Below are positions 52,496-63,132 of a stretch of DNA of 64,000 nt, piece by piece. Each line of letters begins with the position of its first letter. Position 1 is the stretch's first letter. The position numbers and the translations under genes were made by a program. A model generated the notes under the pieces. The model did no database searches and was not told the DNA's origin. It saw only the letters and a program-made list of their open reading frames with translations. This DNA comes from Leisingera methylohalidivorans DSM 14336 (GTDB lineage Bacteria > Pseudomonadota > Alphaproteobacteria > Rhodobacterales > Rhodobacteraceae), in assembly GCF_000511355.1 (NCBI RefSeq), contig NC_023135.1, forward strand, positions 2,134,371 through 2,198,370, in the 5' to 3' direction.

Positions 52496-53143
52496 ATGAT
52501 GGCTGATCCGGTGAAAGTTCTGATCGTCGACGACCACCCGATGGTCGCCGAAGGCATCCAGTCGATCCTGGAAAGCTATGACGATATCGAGGTCATCGGG
52601 TCGCTGACCGACGGGCGCGACGCGGTGGAGCAGATGGGCACTCTGGCGCCGGATGTGGTGCTGATGGACCTGAACATGCCCAATCTCGGCGGGCTGAGTG
52701 CGACCGAGATCATTCTGGAGCAGCACCCCGGCACCCGCATCCTGATCCTGTCGATGCATGACAGCGCCGAATATATCTCAACCGCGCTGAGCCATGGCGC
52801 CATGGGGTACGTGCTGAAGGATGTGCCCACGGAAGAGATCAAACAGGCCATCGACGCGGTGATGGAGGGGCAGACCTATCTTTGCACCGGGGCGGCGGGG
52901 TCGCTGAAGCCCAAGGGCGGCGACAGCCGCGAGGCGCTCACCGGGCGTGAACAGACCATCCTGCTGGAGCTGGCGCAGGGCAAATCCAATAAGGAGGTCG
53001 CGCAGGCGCTTGATATCTCGGTCAGAACTGTTGAGACACACCGCAAGAACATCAAACGCAAGCTGGGCATTTCATCAACTGCCGGCCTCACCCGTTACGC
53101 GCTGGAACACGGTGTGCTGCAGGGGACCGGCGCCGGATTCTGA
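52496..53143 (+). CDS. NarL/FixJ-family response regulator
   Basis: 215 residues from ATG at 52496. Receiver domain: VLIVDDHPMVAEGIQSIL, phospho-Asp in VVLMDLNMP, switch Lys in GYVLKDVP. LuxR-type HTH: LTGREQTILLELAQGKSNKEVAQALDISVRTVETHRKNIKRKLG. It is the cognate partner of the kinase just upstream. Not a quorum-sensing LuxR: no autoinducer domain. Confidence 0.92.
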   Translation: MMADPVKVLIVDDHPMVAEGIQSILESYDDIEVIGSLTDGRDAVEQMGTLAPDVVLMDLNMPNLGGLSATEIILEQHPGTRILILSMHDSAEYISTALSHGAMGYVLKDVPTEEIKQAIDAVMEGQTYLCTGAAGSLKPKGGDSREALTGREQTILLELAQGKSNKEVAQALDISVRTVETHRKNIKRKLGISSTAGLTRYALEHGVLQGTGAGF

Positions 53144-53162
53144 CGCGCCGGTCCCGATGGCT

Positions 53163-54311
53163 TCAGCCGAGGCTTGCGAGCAGCGCCGGCGATGGATCAC
53201 CTGATGCCGGCAATCCCCGGCTGGACTGGTAGGCGCTGATGGCGGCCCGGCTTTTCGGCCCCAGCACCCCGTCGGCACCGCCGGTATCAAAGCCTTTGGC
53301 TGTCAGGCGTTTTTGCAGCAGGATGCGGTCGTCCTTGGTCAGGCCATAGCGGTCCGGCGGGAAACCGGCGCGCAAGGGGCCGCCGCCTGCGATCCGGTCG
53401 GCCAGATGGCCCACCCCGATCGCATATGAATCCGAGTTGTTGTAGCGCTTGATCGCATCGAAATTTCCGGTGACCGAGAACTTCGGCCCGCCCGCCTGCG
53501 GCTGCAGGATGCGGCCTGCGGGGGTGCCCGGCGCCCCGGCCTCACCGCCCCATTTCAGCCCCCGCGTCCAGCCGTTGCGCTGCAGATAGGCGGCGGTGGA
53601 GGCCAGCGCGTCGGTGGGATCCTCCGACCAGATATCGCGGCGGCCGTCGCCGGTGAAATCCACTGCGAAAGCCTGATAAGACGTCGGGATGAACTGCGTA
53701 TGCCCCATCGCCCCGGCCCAGCTGCCGGTCATCCGGGAGGGGGTAACGTCGCCGTTCTGCAGGATCTTCAGCGCCGCAGTCAGCTGTTTCTCAAAGAACG
53801 CCCCGCGCCGTCCGTCATAAGCCAGCGTCGAGACGGCCGAGATCACCGGCACATTGCCGCGGCGCTCGCCGTAGAAGCTCTCCAGCCCCCAGATGGCGCA
53901 GATGATTTCCGCATCAACGCCATAGGCGCGCTCCAGCGCGCGCAGGGTTGCCGCATGGCGGGCAAAGGCTGCGCGGCCCTTGGACAGACGTTCCTCCGAG
54001 ACGGCGATGGAGAGGTAATCCTCCAGCGTGCGTTTGAATTCGGTCTGGTTGCGGTCGCGCGTGACCACACCGGGAAGATAGCCTGCACCGCGGAACGCGG
54101 CGCGCAGGGTGGATTGGGAAATGCCCCGCGCCCCGGCGCGGGAGCGGAACGACGCCACCCAGGCGTCATAGCCCGCATTGGGCGCAGGGCGAAGGTCCGA
54201 CGGCAGGCCGGTGCTGCCGCTGGAGCCGCTGTTTGAAGGCACTGTGCTGCTGCAGGCCGCCAGCCCGAAAGCTGCAAGGCCAAATCCGAAGTGACGCCGT
54301 GTGATGCTCAT
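53163..54311 (-). CDS. Lytic murein transglycosylase, MltB-like lipoprotein
   Basis: 382 residues. Signal with lipobox LAAC near residue 20 predicts a lipoprotein. SLT_2 domain with catalytic Glu in CAIWGLESFYGERRGNVPVISAVSTLAYDGRR, and SWAGAMGHTQFIPTSYQAFAVDFTGDGRRDIW. C-terminal peptidoglycan-binding domain about 315-382 (LTAKGFDTGGADGVLGPKSRAAISAYQSSRGL). It cleaves glycan strands to 1,6-anhydro products. Confidence 0.93.
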   Translation of the reverse strand: MSITRRHFGFGLAAFGLAACSSTVPSNSGSSGSTGLPSDLRPAPNAGYDAWVASFRSRAGARGISQSTLRAAFRGAGYLPGVVTRDRNQTEFKRTLEDYLSIAVSEERLSKGRAAFARHAATLRALERAYGVDAEIICAIWGLESFYGERRGNVPVISAVSTLAYDGRRGAFFEKQLTAALKILQNGDVTPSRMTGSWAGAMGHTQFIPTSYQAFAVDFTGDGRRDIWSEDPTDALASTAAYLQRNGWTRGLKWGGEAGAPGTPAGRILQPQAGGPKFSVTGNFDAIKRYNNSDSYAIGVGHLADRIAGGGPLRAGFPPDRYGLTKDDRILLQKRLTAKGFDTGGADGVLGPKSRAAISAYQSSRGLPASGDPSPALLASLG

Positions 54312-54653
54312 GCCGCTGCCCGCTTTTTATGATTGCTCTGCGCCCCGGTGATACGGGGTCTTTTACCGGACAGGCTGCCAGAAACAGGCCCGGCCGCCAA
54401 GGCCCGGAATTCCGCCGCAGCGAAGACCTGCCGCCTTGTCCTTTCAGCTGGCCAGCGGGGCGGCCCTCTTTATGACCGGGGTTCCTCCGGGGCAGCTGCT
54501 GGGGATCTCGCTGCCCGAGCGGTTGCCATGAACGGCAGGACCGGGCCGGGCACGCCGCGCCGGCGGAATGACCCGCGGCAGTGTCTCAGCAAAACTGCGC
54601 CCGGCCGCCCGGGCACTCTCCGCCAAAATGCCAGGCACCGGTCTTTTGCCGGA
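54312..54653. other. Intergenic stretch without a recognised gene
   Basis: GC-rich, with short overlapping frames on both strands but no domain, ribosome site or hairpin of note. It presumably contains the promoter of the transglycosylase gene near 54320. Confidence 0.4.
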
Positions 54654-55682
54654 TCACGCTGATGCAAACCGCCGCCGCGGGAACCCAGCCTGGGCAAAAA
54701 TCTCCCAGATCTTCGGCTCCAGGTCCGGTGCGCCGATTTCCAGGCAATTATTCCGGAAATACCAGGTCATGAATTGCGCATAGCCGCCGGTGCGGGCCAA
54801 TGCACGCTCCAGTGCGGCTGCAAACTGCCCTGTCCGGGTGACGGTTTCCGCCATGTGGTGCAGATCCGACGCGCCGTAAAGAATGGCTGGCGTGCGGTGC
54901 AGGAACCCTTCGATGGCAACGCCGGAATTCACCGATACCGAAACACAGCTGGCGGCCAGAATATCATGAACATTTGCCTGGGTGGGGATGACGCGGGGGT
55001 CCTGCCCAGCGATCTGCAGCAGGGCTGAGAAGCTTTCAACATCCGCTGTCAGCGGATGCGGTTTGACCAGAACCGCGCGGTCTCCGGCACCGTTCAGAAC
55101 GTCTTGCAAGATGCGGATGTCGCTGAAACGGGTGGCGCCGGCCGCGCGCGGGTAGCTGCCCTGGAAAAAGACCGCGACCGCCCCTGCCGGAAGGCTTGTC
55201 CGTTCCTGCTCCTGCCGGTGGCGGGACCGCCGCTGATCCTTGAAATTCCGCTGCAGCCGCCCGTAGAAACGCTTGGCGTACTGGAACGGAACCATGTCGG
55301 TGCGGAACGGGAGGCTGCCGATCGAACTCAGACTGCGGACCCCCTTGGGGTCAAGATGCCAGAACCCCGGCAAATAGGCGGGGGCCGCATTCAGCACATT
55401 GGGCATTTGCACATGCCGGTCATCGATGACGTGCAGGTTGCCGTCCTCGAACCTGGCGCCGGCGACCTGCCGGGTGCCGATCCGGATATCAGCGTCCCGG
55501 ACACGCCGTTCCGCCTGCCCGCCGGCATCCGCAATCATCCGCTCGATCACCCGGTAAAGATCAAAGCCCCGGCTTGAGGGACTCTTGCCGATTTGCCGCT
55601 GTTTCAGGTGAAAAATGACCTTCGGCAATTGCTGGTTTCCTTTGGCGGCAAAAGGGAGGGCTGCTGCAGTTGTGCAGCCCAT
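54654..55682 (-). CDS. Putative surface-glycan glycosyltransferase-like protein
   Basis: 342 residues with a GT-B/capsule-export-like C-terminal half: DRAVLVKPHPLTADVESFSALLQ (HPL motif), DPRVIPTQANVHDILAASCVSVSVNSGVAIEGFLHRTPAILYGASDLHHMA. The N-terminal half has FWHLDPKGVRSLSSIGSLPF. The start is uncertain; 55682 lies 23 bp after the oxygenase gene stop, so the two form an operon. A role in capsule or surface polysaccharide is suggested but not proven. Confidence 0.6.
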   Translation of the reverse strand: MGCTTAAALPFAAKGNQQLPKVIFHLKQRQIGKSPSSRGFDLYRVIERMIADAGGQAERRVRDADIRIGTRQVAGARFEDGNLHVIDDRHVQMPNVLNAAPAYLPGFWHLDPKGVRSLSSIGSLPFRTDMVPFQYAKRFYGRLQRNFKDQRRSRHRQEQERTSLPAGAVAVFFQGSYPRAAGATRFSDIRILQDVLNGAGDRAVLVKPHPLTADVESFSALLQIAGQDPRVIPTQANVHDILAASCVSVSVNSGVAIEGFLHRTPAILYGASDLHHMAETVTRTGQFAAALERALARTGGYAQFMTWYFRNNCLEIGAPDLEPKIWEIFAQAGFPRRRFASA

Positions 55683-55705
55683 GCCGCCAAAGGGTCAAGC
55701 AGCAA

Positions 55706-56557
55706 TCAATCCCGCAACGCGTCGGCGCGCAGGCCTTCACGCTCGTAATGGCGCGGCAGCACCCGTCCATAAAGCTGTTCGGTGCGTTCGACCCCGCCGC
55801 ACATGCCTTCCTTCTCGGCAAAGGAGAAGATGCCGACATAGCGCCTGCGCGGGCCTGCGACCGGGGCGACCCGGTGCAGCGAATAGCGGCCGCGGAAGAT
55901 CTGCAAGTCGCCGGGCTGCAGCACCAGTTTCCGCACCAGCGGCGAGCCGCCCGCCAGCACCCGCGCCACGCCGTCATAATTTTCATCCGCCGGGGTGCGC
56001 AGCATCGGCGCATATTCGAAATCGCCGCCCGCCTCGCCGTTCTGGATCGCCAGTGTCACCGTGTAATTGTTGGTGTCGAAATGCCAGGGAAAGCCCTGCC
56101 CCTCCTCGACTATGTTGATGATCACATCGGCCAGCGGGTCGTCATAGCGGAAGAAGCGGTCCTCTGGCTCTCCCAGGGCGGTGCGGATGAAGGGCATGAA
56201 ACCGGAAAACTCGTAAATCGCCCGCAGCAGGCTGTCCGCGCCGAAATTATCCGCCGGAATAAAGGCATTGGAGCGGTCATAGAATTGGCGCACCGGATGG
56301 CTTTGCGGCAGCGCGGTATCGTCCTTGCTGAAATAGGCATTGGTGCGGCTGAAGGATTTATGGCCGTTCTCCGCCACTGCATCAGCCTCTGCCGCCAGCC
56401 TGGCAATACCGTGCTGATGGACGAAACCCGGCAGCACGGCACAGCCATCCGCCCCCAGGTCGCGCTGGAGGTCCGCGATCAGCCGCGCATAAGCTTCGCA
56501 GCCGGGCCGGTCGATCGGATAACGCCCCAGATCGACCAGATCAGAAAGTTGAACCAT
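55706..56557 (-). CDS. Fe(II)/2-oxoglutarate-dependent oxygenase
   Basis: 283 residues from ATG at 56557, chosen because gggaagg lies 8 bp upstream; a longer frame to 56797 has no such site. The metal triad is visible: HFDTNNYTVTLAIQNGEAGGDFEYAPM gives the HxD pair, and LHRVAPVAGPRRRYVGIFSF gives the distal His and the 2OG-binding Arg. Substrate unknown; related to the HalD/ArpA-like small-molecule hydroxylases. Likely co-transcribed with 54654. Confidence 0.85.
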   Translation of the reverse strand: MVQLSDLVDLGRYPIDRPGCEAYARLIADLQRDLGADGCAVLPGFVHQHGIARLAAEADAVAENGHKSFSRTNAYFSKDDTALPQSHPVRQFYDRSNAFIPADNFGADSLLRAIYEFSGFMPFIRTALGEPEDRFFRYDDPLADVIINIVEEGQGFPWHFDTNNYTVTLAIQNGEAGGDFEYAPMLRTPADENYDGVARVLAGGSPLVRKLVLQPGDLQIFRGRYSLHRVAPVAGPRRRYVGIFSFAEKEGMCGGVERTEQLYGRVLPRHYEREGLRADALRD

Positions 56558-56812
56558 ATTTGCATCCTTCCCTGTGAACCTCTTTGAAGTGAGCTTGCCT
56601 GCGCAACCTCTGCGGATCTGGCAAAAACGGGACACCGGCGTGCCGGTTTTGAACGATTCTGAACGGTTGCGGCCCGCCGAATTCGCGGAAATGTCGCTGC
56701 ACCCCGGGGTGAGAGCAAGAAAATGTCCCTGCACAGCGCCTTTTTGATACCTTTGACGGTTGACGCCCCTGTCCAGCGCCCATAATGTCGCCCGCAACGC
56801 AAAAAGGAGCCT

Positions 56813-56866
56813 GTGGCCGTGACCACCCTAGTCGTAATCGTAGGAACCAAGCGCATGGGCCGGTAA
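56813..56866 (+). CDS. ilv leader peptide
   Basis: A 17-residue frame with ribosome site aaggag and GTG start: MAVTTLVVIVGTKRMGR. It holds one Leu, one Ile, four Val and three Thr codons, the amino-acid code expected for attenuation of a branched-chain operon. The stop is followed by mutually exclusive stems. Confidence 0.85.
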   Translation: MAVTTLVVIVGTKRMGR

Positions 56867-56921
56867 CGGTAAGCCATAATCGAACCCATGCGCCTCCGAC
56901 TTGAAATCGGGGGCTTTTTTT
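56852..56921 (+). terminator. ilvBN attenuator
   Basis: The segment CGCATGGG (56852-56859), inside the leader peptide gene, can pair with CCCATGCG (56885-56892) as an antiterminator-side stem. The terminator stem GCCTCCGA/TCGGGGGC (56892-56914) is followed by T7. Ribosome stalling at Val/Leu/Ile codons would expose or mask the first segment. Confidence 0.8.
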
Positions 56922-56961
56922 ATGCGTAACGGACGATGCCGCCAATTGGAGCAAAAAGCAG

Positions 56962-58692
<1,731 letters not shown>

Positions 58693-58713
<21 letters not shown>

Positions 58714-58742
58714 TCGCGGCGGCGCAGTGCTGGTGTAATCGC
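58693..58742 (+). repeat. 25-bp tandem duplication across the ilvB stop codon
   Basis: Two exact copies, 58693-58717 and 58718-58742, followed by a partial third. Each copy contains the last codons and TAA. The duplication leaves the protein unchanged and adds a short spacer before ilvN. Confidence 0.9.
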
Positions 58743-58772
58743 GGCGGCGCCGCAAAATTCTCAGGAAGAATT

Positions 58773-58804
58773 CTGCCAAAGGTTTTTCAGAAAACTTTTG
58801 GCAG
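58773..58804 (+). promoter_or_regulatory. Stem-loop between ilvB and ilvN
   Basis: 14-bp arms (CTGCCAAAGGTTTT and AAAACTTTTGGCAG, one mismatch) around a 4-nt loop. No T-run follows. It may modulate ilvN expression or protect the ilvB message. Confidence 0.5.
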
Positions 58805-58828
58805 CCACTAACAAAAGGACGACGTCTG

Positions 58829-59389
58829 ATGTCTGCCCTGCATATCAAAAAAGGCTCCACCCGCCATTCCGCTTATAACCTGCGCCCGACGTTTTCGGAT
58901 GAGCAGGAGCGGCACACCATCGCGGTGCTGGTGGAAAACGAACCCGGTGTCCTGGCCCGTGTCATCGGGCTGTTCTCTGGCCGCGGCTACAACATCGAAA
59001 GCCTGACAGTGGCCGAGGTTGACCATACCGGCCATCTATCGCGCATCACCATTGTCACCACCGGCACCCCGCAGGTGATCGAGCAGATCAAGGCGCAGCT
59101 GGGCCGCATCGTTTCGGTGCGCGACGTGCATGACCTGACCGTCGAAGGCGTGGCGGTGGAGCGCGAGCTGGCGATCCTGAAGGTCGCAGGTGAAGGCGAC
59201 AAACGCGTCGAGGCGCTGCGGCTGGCGGATATCTTCCGCGCCAATGTGGTTGACAGCACGCTGAACAGCTTTGTTTTCGAGATTACCGGCGCGCCGGAGA
59301 AGATCGACGCCTTTGCCGATCTGATGCGTCCGCTCGGCTTGTCCGAGATTGCCCGCACCGGCGTTGCTGCGCTGCTGCGCGGCAATTGA
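58829..59389 (+). CDS. ilvN: Acetolactate synthase regulatory small subunit
   Basis: 186 residues. ACT domain: RHTIAVLVENEPGVLARVIGLFSGRGYNIESLTVAEVDHTGHLSRITIVTTG, then ERELAILKVAGEGDKRVEALRLADIFRANVVD in the C-terminal domain. It binds Val for feedback control of ilvB product. Same operon as ilvB. Confidence 0.95.
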   Translation: MSALHIKKGSTRHSAYNLRPTFSDEQERHTIAVLVENEPGVLARVIGLFSGRGYNIESLTVAEVDHTGHLSRITIVTTGTPQVIEQIKAQLGRIVSVRDVHDLTVEGVAVERELAILKVAGEGDKRVEALRLADIFRANVVDSTLNSFVFEITGAPEKIDAFADLMRPLGLSEIARTGVAALLRGN

Positions 59390-59396
59390 CCCTGCA

Positions 59397-59418
59397 GCCG
59401 GCCCGACGAGGGGCCGGC
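59397..59418 (+). terminator. Weak hairpin after ilvN
   Basis: GCCGGCCC and GGGCCGGC arms with a 6-nt loop lie 8 bp after the stop. No clear T-run follows. Confidence 0.45.
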
Positions 59419-59422
59419 GTTA

Positions 59423-59779
59423 TCAGCCCCGGCTTACATGAAGCGGCGCCGCAATGCGCCGCTTTTTCACAGAATGCTGCGGAAAGGGAACCACGGTTCC
59501 GTTTTCCTGTCCGGCACCCGCCGGTTCGGCACCGCAACCTGCTGCCGCACACAGCCGGTCCGCCAGGTCCGGACTGCCCTGTTCCAGCAATAGCGCAAGA
59601 TTTTCCGCAATCCTGCAATTGCCGTTCAATTTTAATTTAAACTCAACCCAATCGCCTGGATTCAGTTCCAGGAAATCTTCACTTGCCTTTCTTGTGTAAA
59701 AAGCAAGGTCGCCCTGATCATCGCACCAGATAACGGCTTTGTTCAGCCGGTCGTCTCTCCATAAAACAATTCCAAACAT
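59423..59779 (-). CDS. Hypothetical protein
   Basis: 118 residues from ATG at 59779, chosen because gagg lies upstream and the protein begins cleanly MFGIVLWRDDRLNKAVIWCDDQGDLAFYTRK. A longer frame to 59905 has no ribosome site. The first 75 residues look like a small beta domain (GDWVEFKLKLNGNCRIAENL); the rest is variable. Such short CspA-like or OB-like single-domain proteins occur in Rhodobacteraceae; function unknown. Confidence 0.6.
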   Translation of the reverse strand: MFGIVLWRDDRLNKAVIWCDDQGDLAFYTRKASEDFLELNPGDWVEFKLKLNGNCRIAENLALLLEQGSPDLADRLCAAAGCGAEPAGAGQENGTVVPFPQHSVKKRRIAAPLHVSRG

Positions 59780-60014
59780 ACCAGTCCTCGCATTGCTGCA
59801 TTCCAATTCTGGTACAATTGAGGTGACGCTAACATGGTAAAATACGCGCCGCCCTATTGCATTTTGTGTCAGCTTGACTAGCCTGATGACGTGAACTAGC
59901 AGCAAGTGTGACGCTAAATGGGTTCAACGCCACGCGCTTCTTTACCATCCTCTTGCATAAATCGCTGTCAGACAGCGCTAAAATTCTAAAACAGCCACGC
60001 CATCAGGGGCATTG

Positions 60015-60812
60015 ATGACCAGTCAAAACCGATCGCCCGCCGACCTGAGGAACATGTTTGGCGCCAATTTGCGTCAATTGTCGCGGCAGTATCCGTCGAT
60101 TTCCGAACTGTCGCGGCAGCTGGGAATCAACCGGACTCAATTCAACCGCTACCTGTCCGGAGAAAGCTTTCCGCGCCCGGACGTGCTGGACCGTATCTGC
60201 CAGTTTTTCGAAGTGGATGCCCGCATTCTGCTTGAGCCGGTGGAAAAACTGTCAAAGGCCGGCCAAGTCATCAACGGCGCCATTCTCGCCGATTTCCTGG
60301 GTTGCGGTGTGCTGCAACTGAGGGAAGAGTTTTTTCCGTCCGGATTCTACCGGTTCACCCGCCGCAGCTTTATCAATGACGACAAATTCGTAATCGGCCT
60401 CGTCTATGTGTTCCGTGAGGCGGGGGTGACATATATCAAAGGCTTTGAGGCCAAGGAGGCGATGCGCGGCCAGGGCCTGCCAGACAGGCCCGCCGTCCGC
60501 GAATTCCGCGGCTACATCAGCGGCCACGAGGACGGCGTCGCGTTTGTTATCGCCCGCCGCAATGCAATGACCTATTCCTTCAACTACCTGGCCCGGGTGG
60601 CTTCGCTGGAGAACAACTTCTGGTCCGGCTATGTTGCCCGCACCGTCCGGGAAAACGAAACCAGCGAGCGGGTGACGCGGATGGTCTATGAACATCTGGG
60701 ACGTAGCACCAAACAGGTGCTGGCCGCCGCGCGCAGCGCAGGTTTCGCCGACGAGGAGGAACTGCTGCCCTTTCACCAGCGGCTGCTTCAGTCCGGTCAG
60801 CCCTTCCGCTGA
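60015..60812 (+). CDS. XRE-family transcriptional regulator
   Basis: 265 residues from ATG at 60015. N-terminal HTH_XRE: FGANLRQLSRQYPSISELSRQLGINRTQFNRYLSGESFPRPDVLDRICQFFEVDARILL. The C-terminal 170 residues (SGFYRFTRRSFINDDKFVIGLVYVFREAGVTYIKGFE) form a sensor-like domain of unknown ligand. Not phage-like; it stands alone between two minus-strand genes. Confidence 0.85.
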   Translation: MTSQNRSPADLRNMFGANLRQLSRQYPSISELSRQLGINRTQFNRYLSGESFPRPDVLDRICQFFEVDARILLEPVEKLSKAGQVINGAILADFLGCGVLQLREEFFPSGFYRFTRRSFINDDKFVIGLVYVFREAGVTYIKGFEAKEAMRGQGLPDRPAVREFRGYISGHEDGVAFVIARRNAMTYSFNYLARVASLENNFWSGYVARTVRENETSERVTRMVYEHLGRSTKQVLAAARSAGFADEEELLPFHQRLLQSGQPFR

Positions 60813-60814
60813 CG

Positions 60815-61585
60815 CTATTCAGCGGCAGCCTGGCGGTAGATGTGCCAAGTGGCGTGGCCAAGCAGCGGCAGCACCAGGAACAGCCCCAGGAACCACGGCA
60901 GCAGCGCGGCAAAGGTCACAGCTGCGATCAACCCGGCCCAGATCATCATCACCGGAAAATTCTGCTGGACGTATTGAAAGCTGGTGATCATCGCGGTGAC
61001 AAAATCCACCTCCCGGTCCAACAGCAGCGGCAGGGAAATCACCGTTATCATATAAAGCAGCAGCGCAAACAGGGCGCCCACTGCCGTGCCCACGGCCAGC
61101 ATGATCAGCCCGTTGGCGGTCAGAAAAACCTCGGCTGAACTGGAGATATTGGTCATCGTGGCATGGCCCATGAACAGGGCGAAAATCATGTGGCCCAGGA
61201 AAAACCAGAACAGGAACATCACAACAATGATGGCGCAGATAGAAGGCAGCTGGCGGCGGCTTTGCTGCAGAACCACGCCCAGGATCCTGCCGGCCGCTAT
61301 CCCCCTGCCCTGCTCCAGACGGTGCGAGACCTCATAAAGGCCCACAGCGGCAAAGGGGCCGATCAGCGGAAAGCCGATCGCTGCAAGAACCAGCCAATAG
61401 GTGGTTCCGGTCTGAACCGTGACCCAGGTCATGGCCCAGCCTGCCAGCACATAAAAACCCGCAAAAAACAGCCCGTACACAGGTTTCGCCCGGAAGTCCG
61501 CCCAGCCCCGGCGCAGTGCCTCAAACAGCATCTGAGTCGAAGCCGGCCGCAGCGGCGGCACCCCAAAGGGCTTTTCTATGGTCAT
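60815..61585 (-). CDS. DUF2189 integral membrane protein
   Basis: 256 residues from ATG at 61585 with ggagg upstream; a longer frame to 61777 lacks support. DUF2189 pattern: [52 protein letters not shown], and several further helices, ending [17 protein letters not shown]. Probable inner-membrane protein related to cytochrome-associated membrane proteins; role unknown. Confidence 0.85.
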   Translation of the reverse strand: MTIEKPFGVPPLRPASTQMLFEALRRGWADFRAKPVYGLFFAGFYVLAGWAMTWVTVQTGTTYWLVLAAIGFPLIGPFAAVGLYEVSHRLEQGRGIAAGRILGVVLQQSRRQLPSICAIIVVMFLFWFFLGHMIFALFMGHATMTNISSSAEVFLTANGLIMLAVGTAVGALFALLLYMITVISLPLLLDREVDFVTAMITSFQYVQQNFPVMMIWAGLIAAVTFAALLPWFLGLFLVLPLLGHATWHIYRQAAAE

Positions 61586-61827
61586 CGCGGTTTGTCCTCC
61601 CATTTGGCTGTTTGCCAGCCTAGACGCGAACCCGCTGTTAAAAAATGCCTTTGGGATACATGTTATCAATTCCTTTGCCGGTCCAGCGATCCGGCCCGCC
61701 GCGCGCTGAACCCCGCCAGCCCCCCGCCCAGGCGCGAATGCAAATGTGCCGGTTCCGCTGCCGGAAACATGAGGCAAAACCGCAAGCCTAGTGCGGCAAA
61801 AGTTGACAGTTAAATGAACGCGCCCGG

Positions 61828-61870
61828 AAAAAAAGCCTCAGGGGCGGGCACCCTGAGGCTCTTTTCTTTT
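61828..61870 (-). terminator. Bidirectional terminator downstream of prfB
   Basis: Perfect 10-bp arms AGCCTCAGGG/CCCTGAGGCT with a 7-nt loop. A T7 run follows on the minus strand, and T-rich sequence on the plus strand. It ends the prfB message. Confidence 0.88.
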
Positions 61871-61904
61871 CCGGTCCGTGCGCTGGGTCCAGCACCGTGA
61901 CAGG

Positions 61905-63032
61905 TCAGTCCTCGCCCTGCGCCTCGGAGCGGCTTTTGCCGGCGACATTCATTGCCAGCGTTGCGCCCATGAACCCGTCCAGGTCACCGTCAAGAACGCC
62001 CTTGGTGTCCGACGTTTCGTGGCTGGTGCGCAGGTCTTTGACCATCTGGTAGGGCTGCAGCACATAAGACCGGATCTGGTTGCCCCAGCCCGCATCGCCT
62101 TTGGCCTCATGGGCGGCGTTGATCTCGGCGTTGCGGCGGTCCAGCTCCTGCTGATACAGGCGCGATTTCAGCGCCTTCATGGCAATGTCGCGGTTCTGGT
62201 GCTGCGATTTCTCGGACGAGGTCACCACGATGCCGGTCGGAATGTGGGTGATCCGCACCGCCGAGTCGGTGGTGTTCACGTGCTGGCCGCCCGCCCCCGA
62301 AGAACGATAAGTGTCAACGCGGATATCCGAGGGGTTCACGTCGATTTCGATATTGTCGTCCACCACCGGGTAGACCCAGACCGAGCTGAATGAGGTGTGC
62401 CGCTTGGCCGCCGAGTCATAGGGAGAGATCCGCACCAGCCGGTGCACGCCGCTCTCGGATTTCAGCCAGCCATAGGCATTGTGGCCGGAGATTTTATAAG
62501 CGGCGGATTTGATGCCTGCTTCGTCGCCCGCGCTTTCGGACTGCAGCTCGACCTTGTAGCCCTTTTTCTCGGCCCAGCGGACATACATCCGCGCCAGCAT
62601 CGACGCCCAGTCGCAGCTCTCTGTGCCGCCGGCGCCTGCGTTGATTTCAAGGAAGGTGTCATTGGCATCGGCCTCGCCGTCCAGCAGCGCTTCCAGCTCT
62701 TTCTCGGCGGCCTTGGCTTTGAGCGCCGCAAGGGCAGCCTCAGCATCCTTGATGACCTCGTCATCCTCTTCCATCTCCCCCAGCTCGATCAGCTCGATAT
62801 TGTCGGAGAGGTCCTGTTTGATGCCCTTGTAGGTATCGATCGCATCCACCAGCGCCTGGCGTTCGCGCATCAGCTTCTGGGCCGCCTCGGGGTCGTCCCA
62901 CAGGTTCGGATCCTCGACCCGCGCGTTGAACTCCTCCAGGCGGAATTCCGCGGCTTCCCAGTTCAGCCGCTGGGCCAGCAGCTCCAGCGATTTCTCGATG
63001 TCCGCCACGATGTTCTGGGTTTCCGCGCGCAT
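61905..63032 (-). CDS. prfB: Peptide chain release factor 2
   Basis: 375 residues from MRAETQNIV at 63032. RF2 recognises UAA/UGA stops. The catalytic GGQ lies in [18 protein letters not shown], and [22 protein letters not shown] is the conserved RF2 stretch. The reading frame is continuous: there is no in-frame UGA programmed frameshift near codon 26, unlike in E. coli. Confidence 0.95.
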   Translation of the reverse strand: MRAETQNIVADIEKSLELLAQRLNWEAAEFRLEEFNARVEDPNLWDDPEAAQKLMRERQALVDAIDTYKGIKQDLSDNIELIELGEMEEDDEVIKDAEAALAALKAKAAEKELEALLDGEADANDTFLEINAGAGGTESCDWASMLARMYVRWAEKKGYKVELQSESAGDEAGIKSAAYKISGHNAYGWLKSESGVHRLVRISPYDSAAKRHTSFSSVWVYPVVDDNIEIDVNPSDIRVDTYRSSGAGGQHVNTTDSAVRITHIPTGIVVTSSEKSQHQNRDIAMKALKSRLYQQELDRRNAEINAAHEAKGDAGWGNQIRSYVLQPYQMVKDLRTSHETSDTKGVLDGDLDGFMGATLAMNVAGKSRSEAQGED

Positions 63033-63132
63033 GGGGTGTCCTTGCAATCTTGGGCATTTTCAGGTCAGGCCTGCGTGATAGACCACCCTTGCGCCGCGGG
63101 CAAGCCGACAGCGGCGCAAGCTGCGGTCCGGG

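Noticed and set aside
61905..63047. Programmed frameshift in prfB
   Set aside because: The reading frame is continuous from the start through the GGQ motif, with no internal stop.
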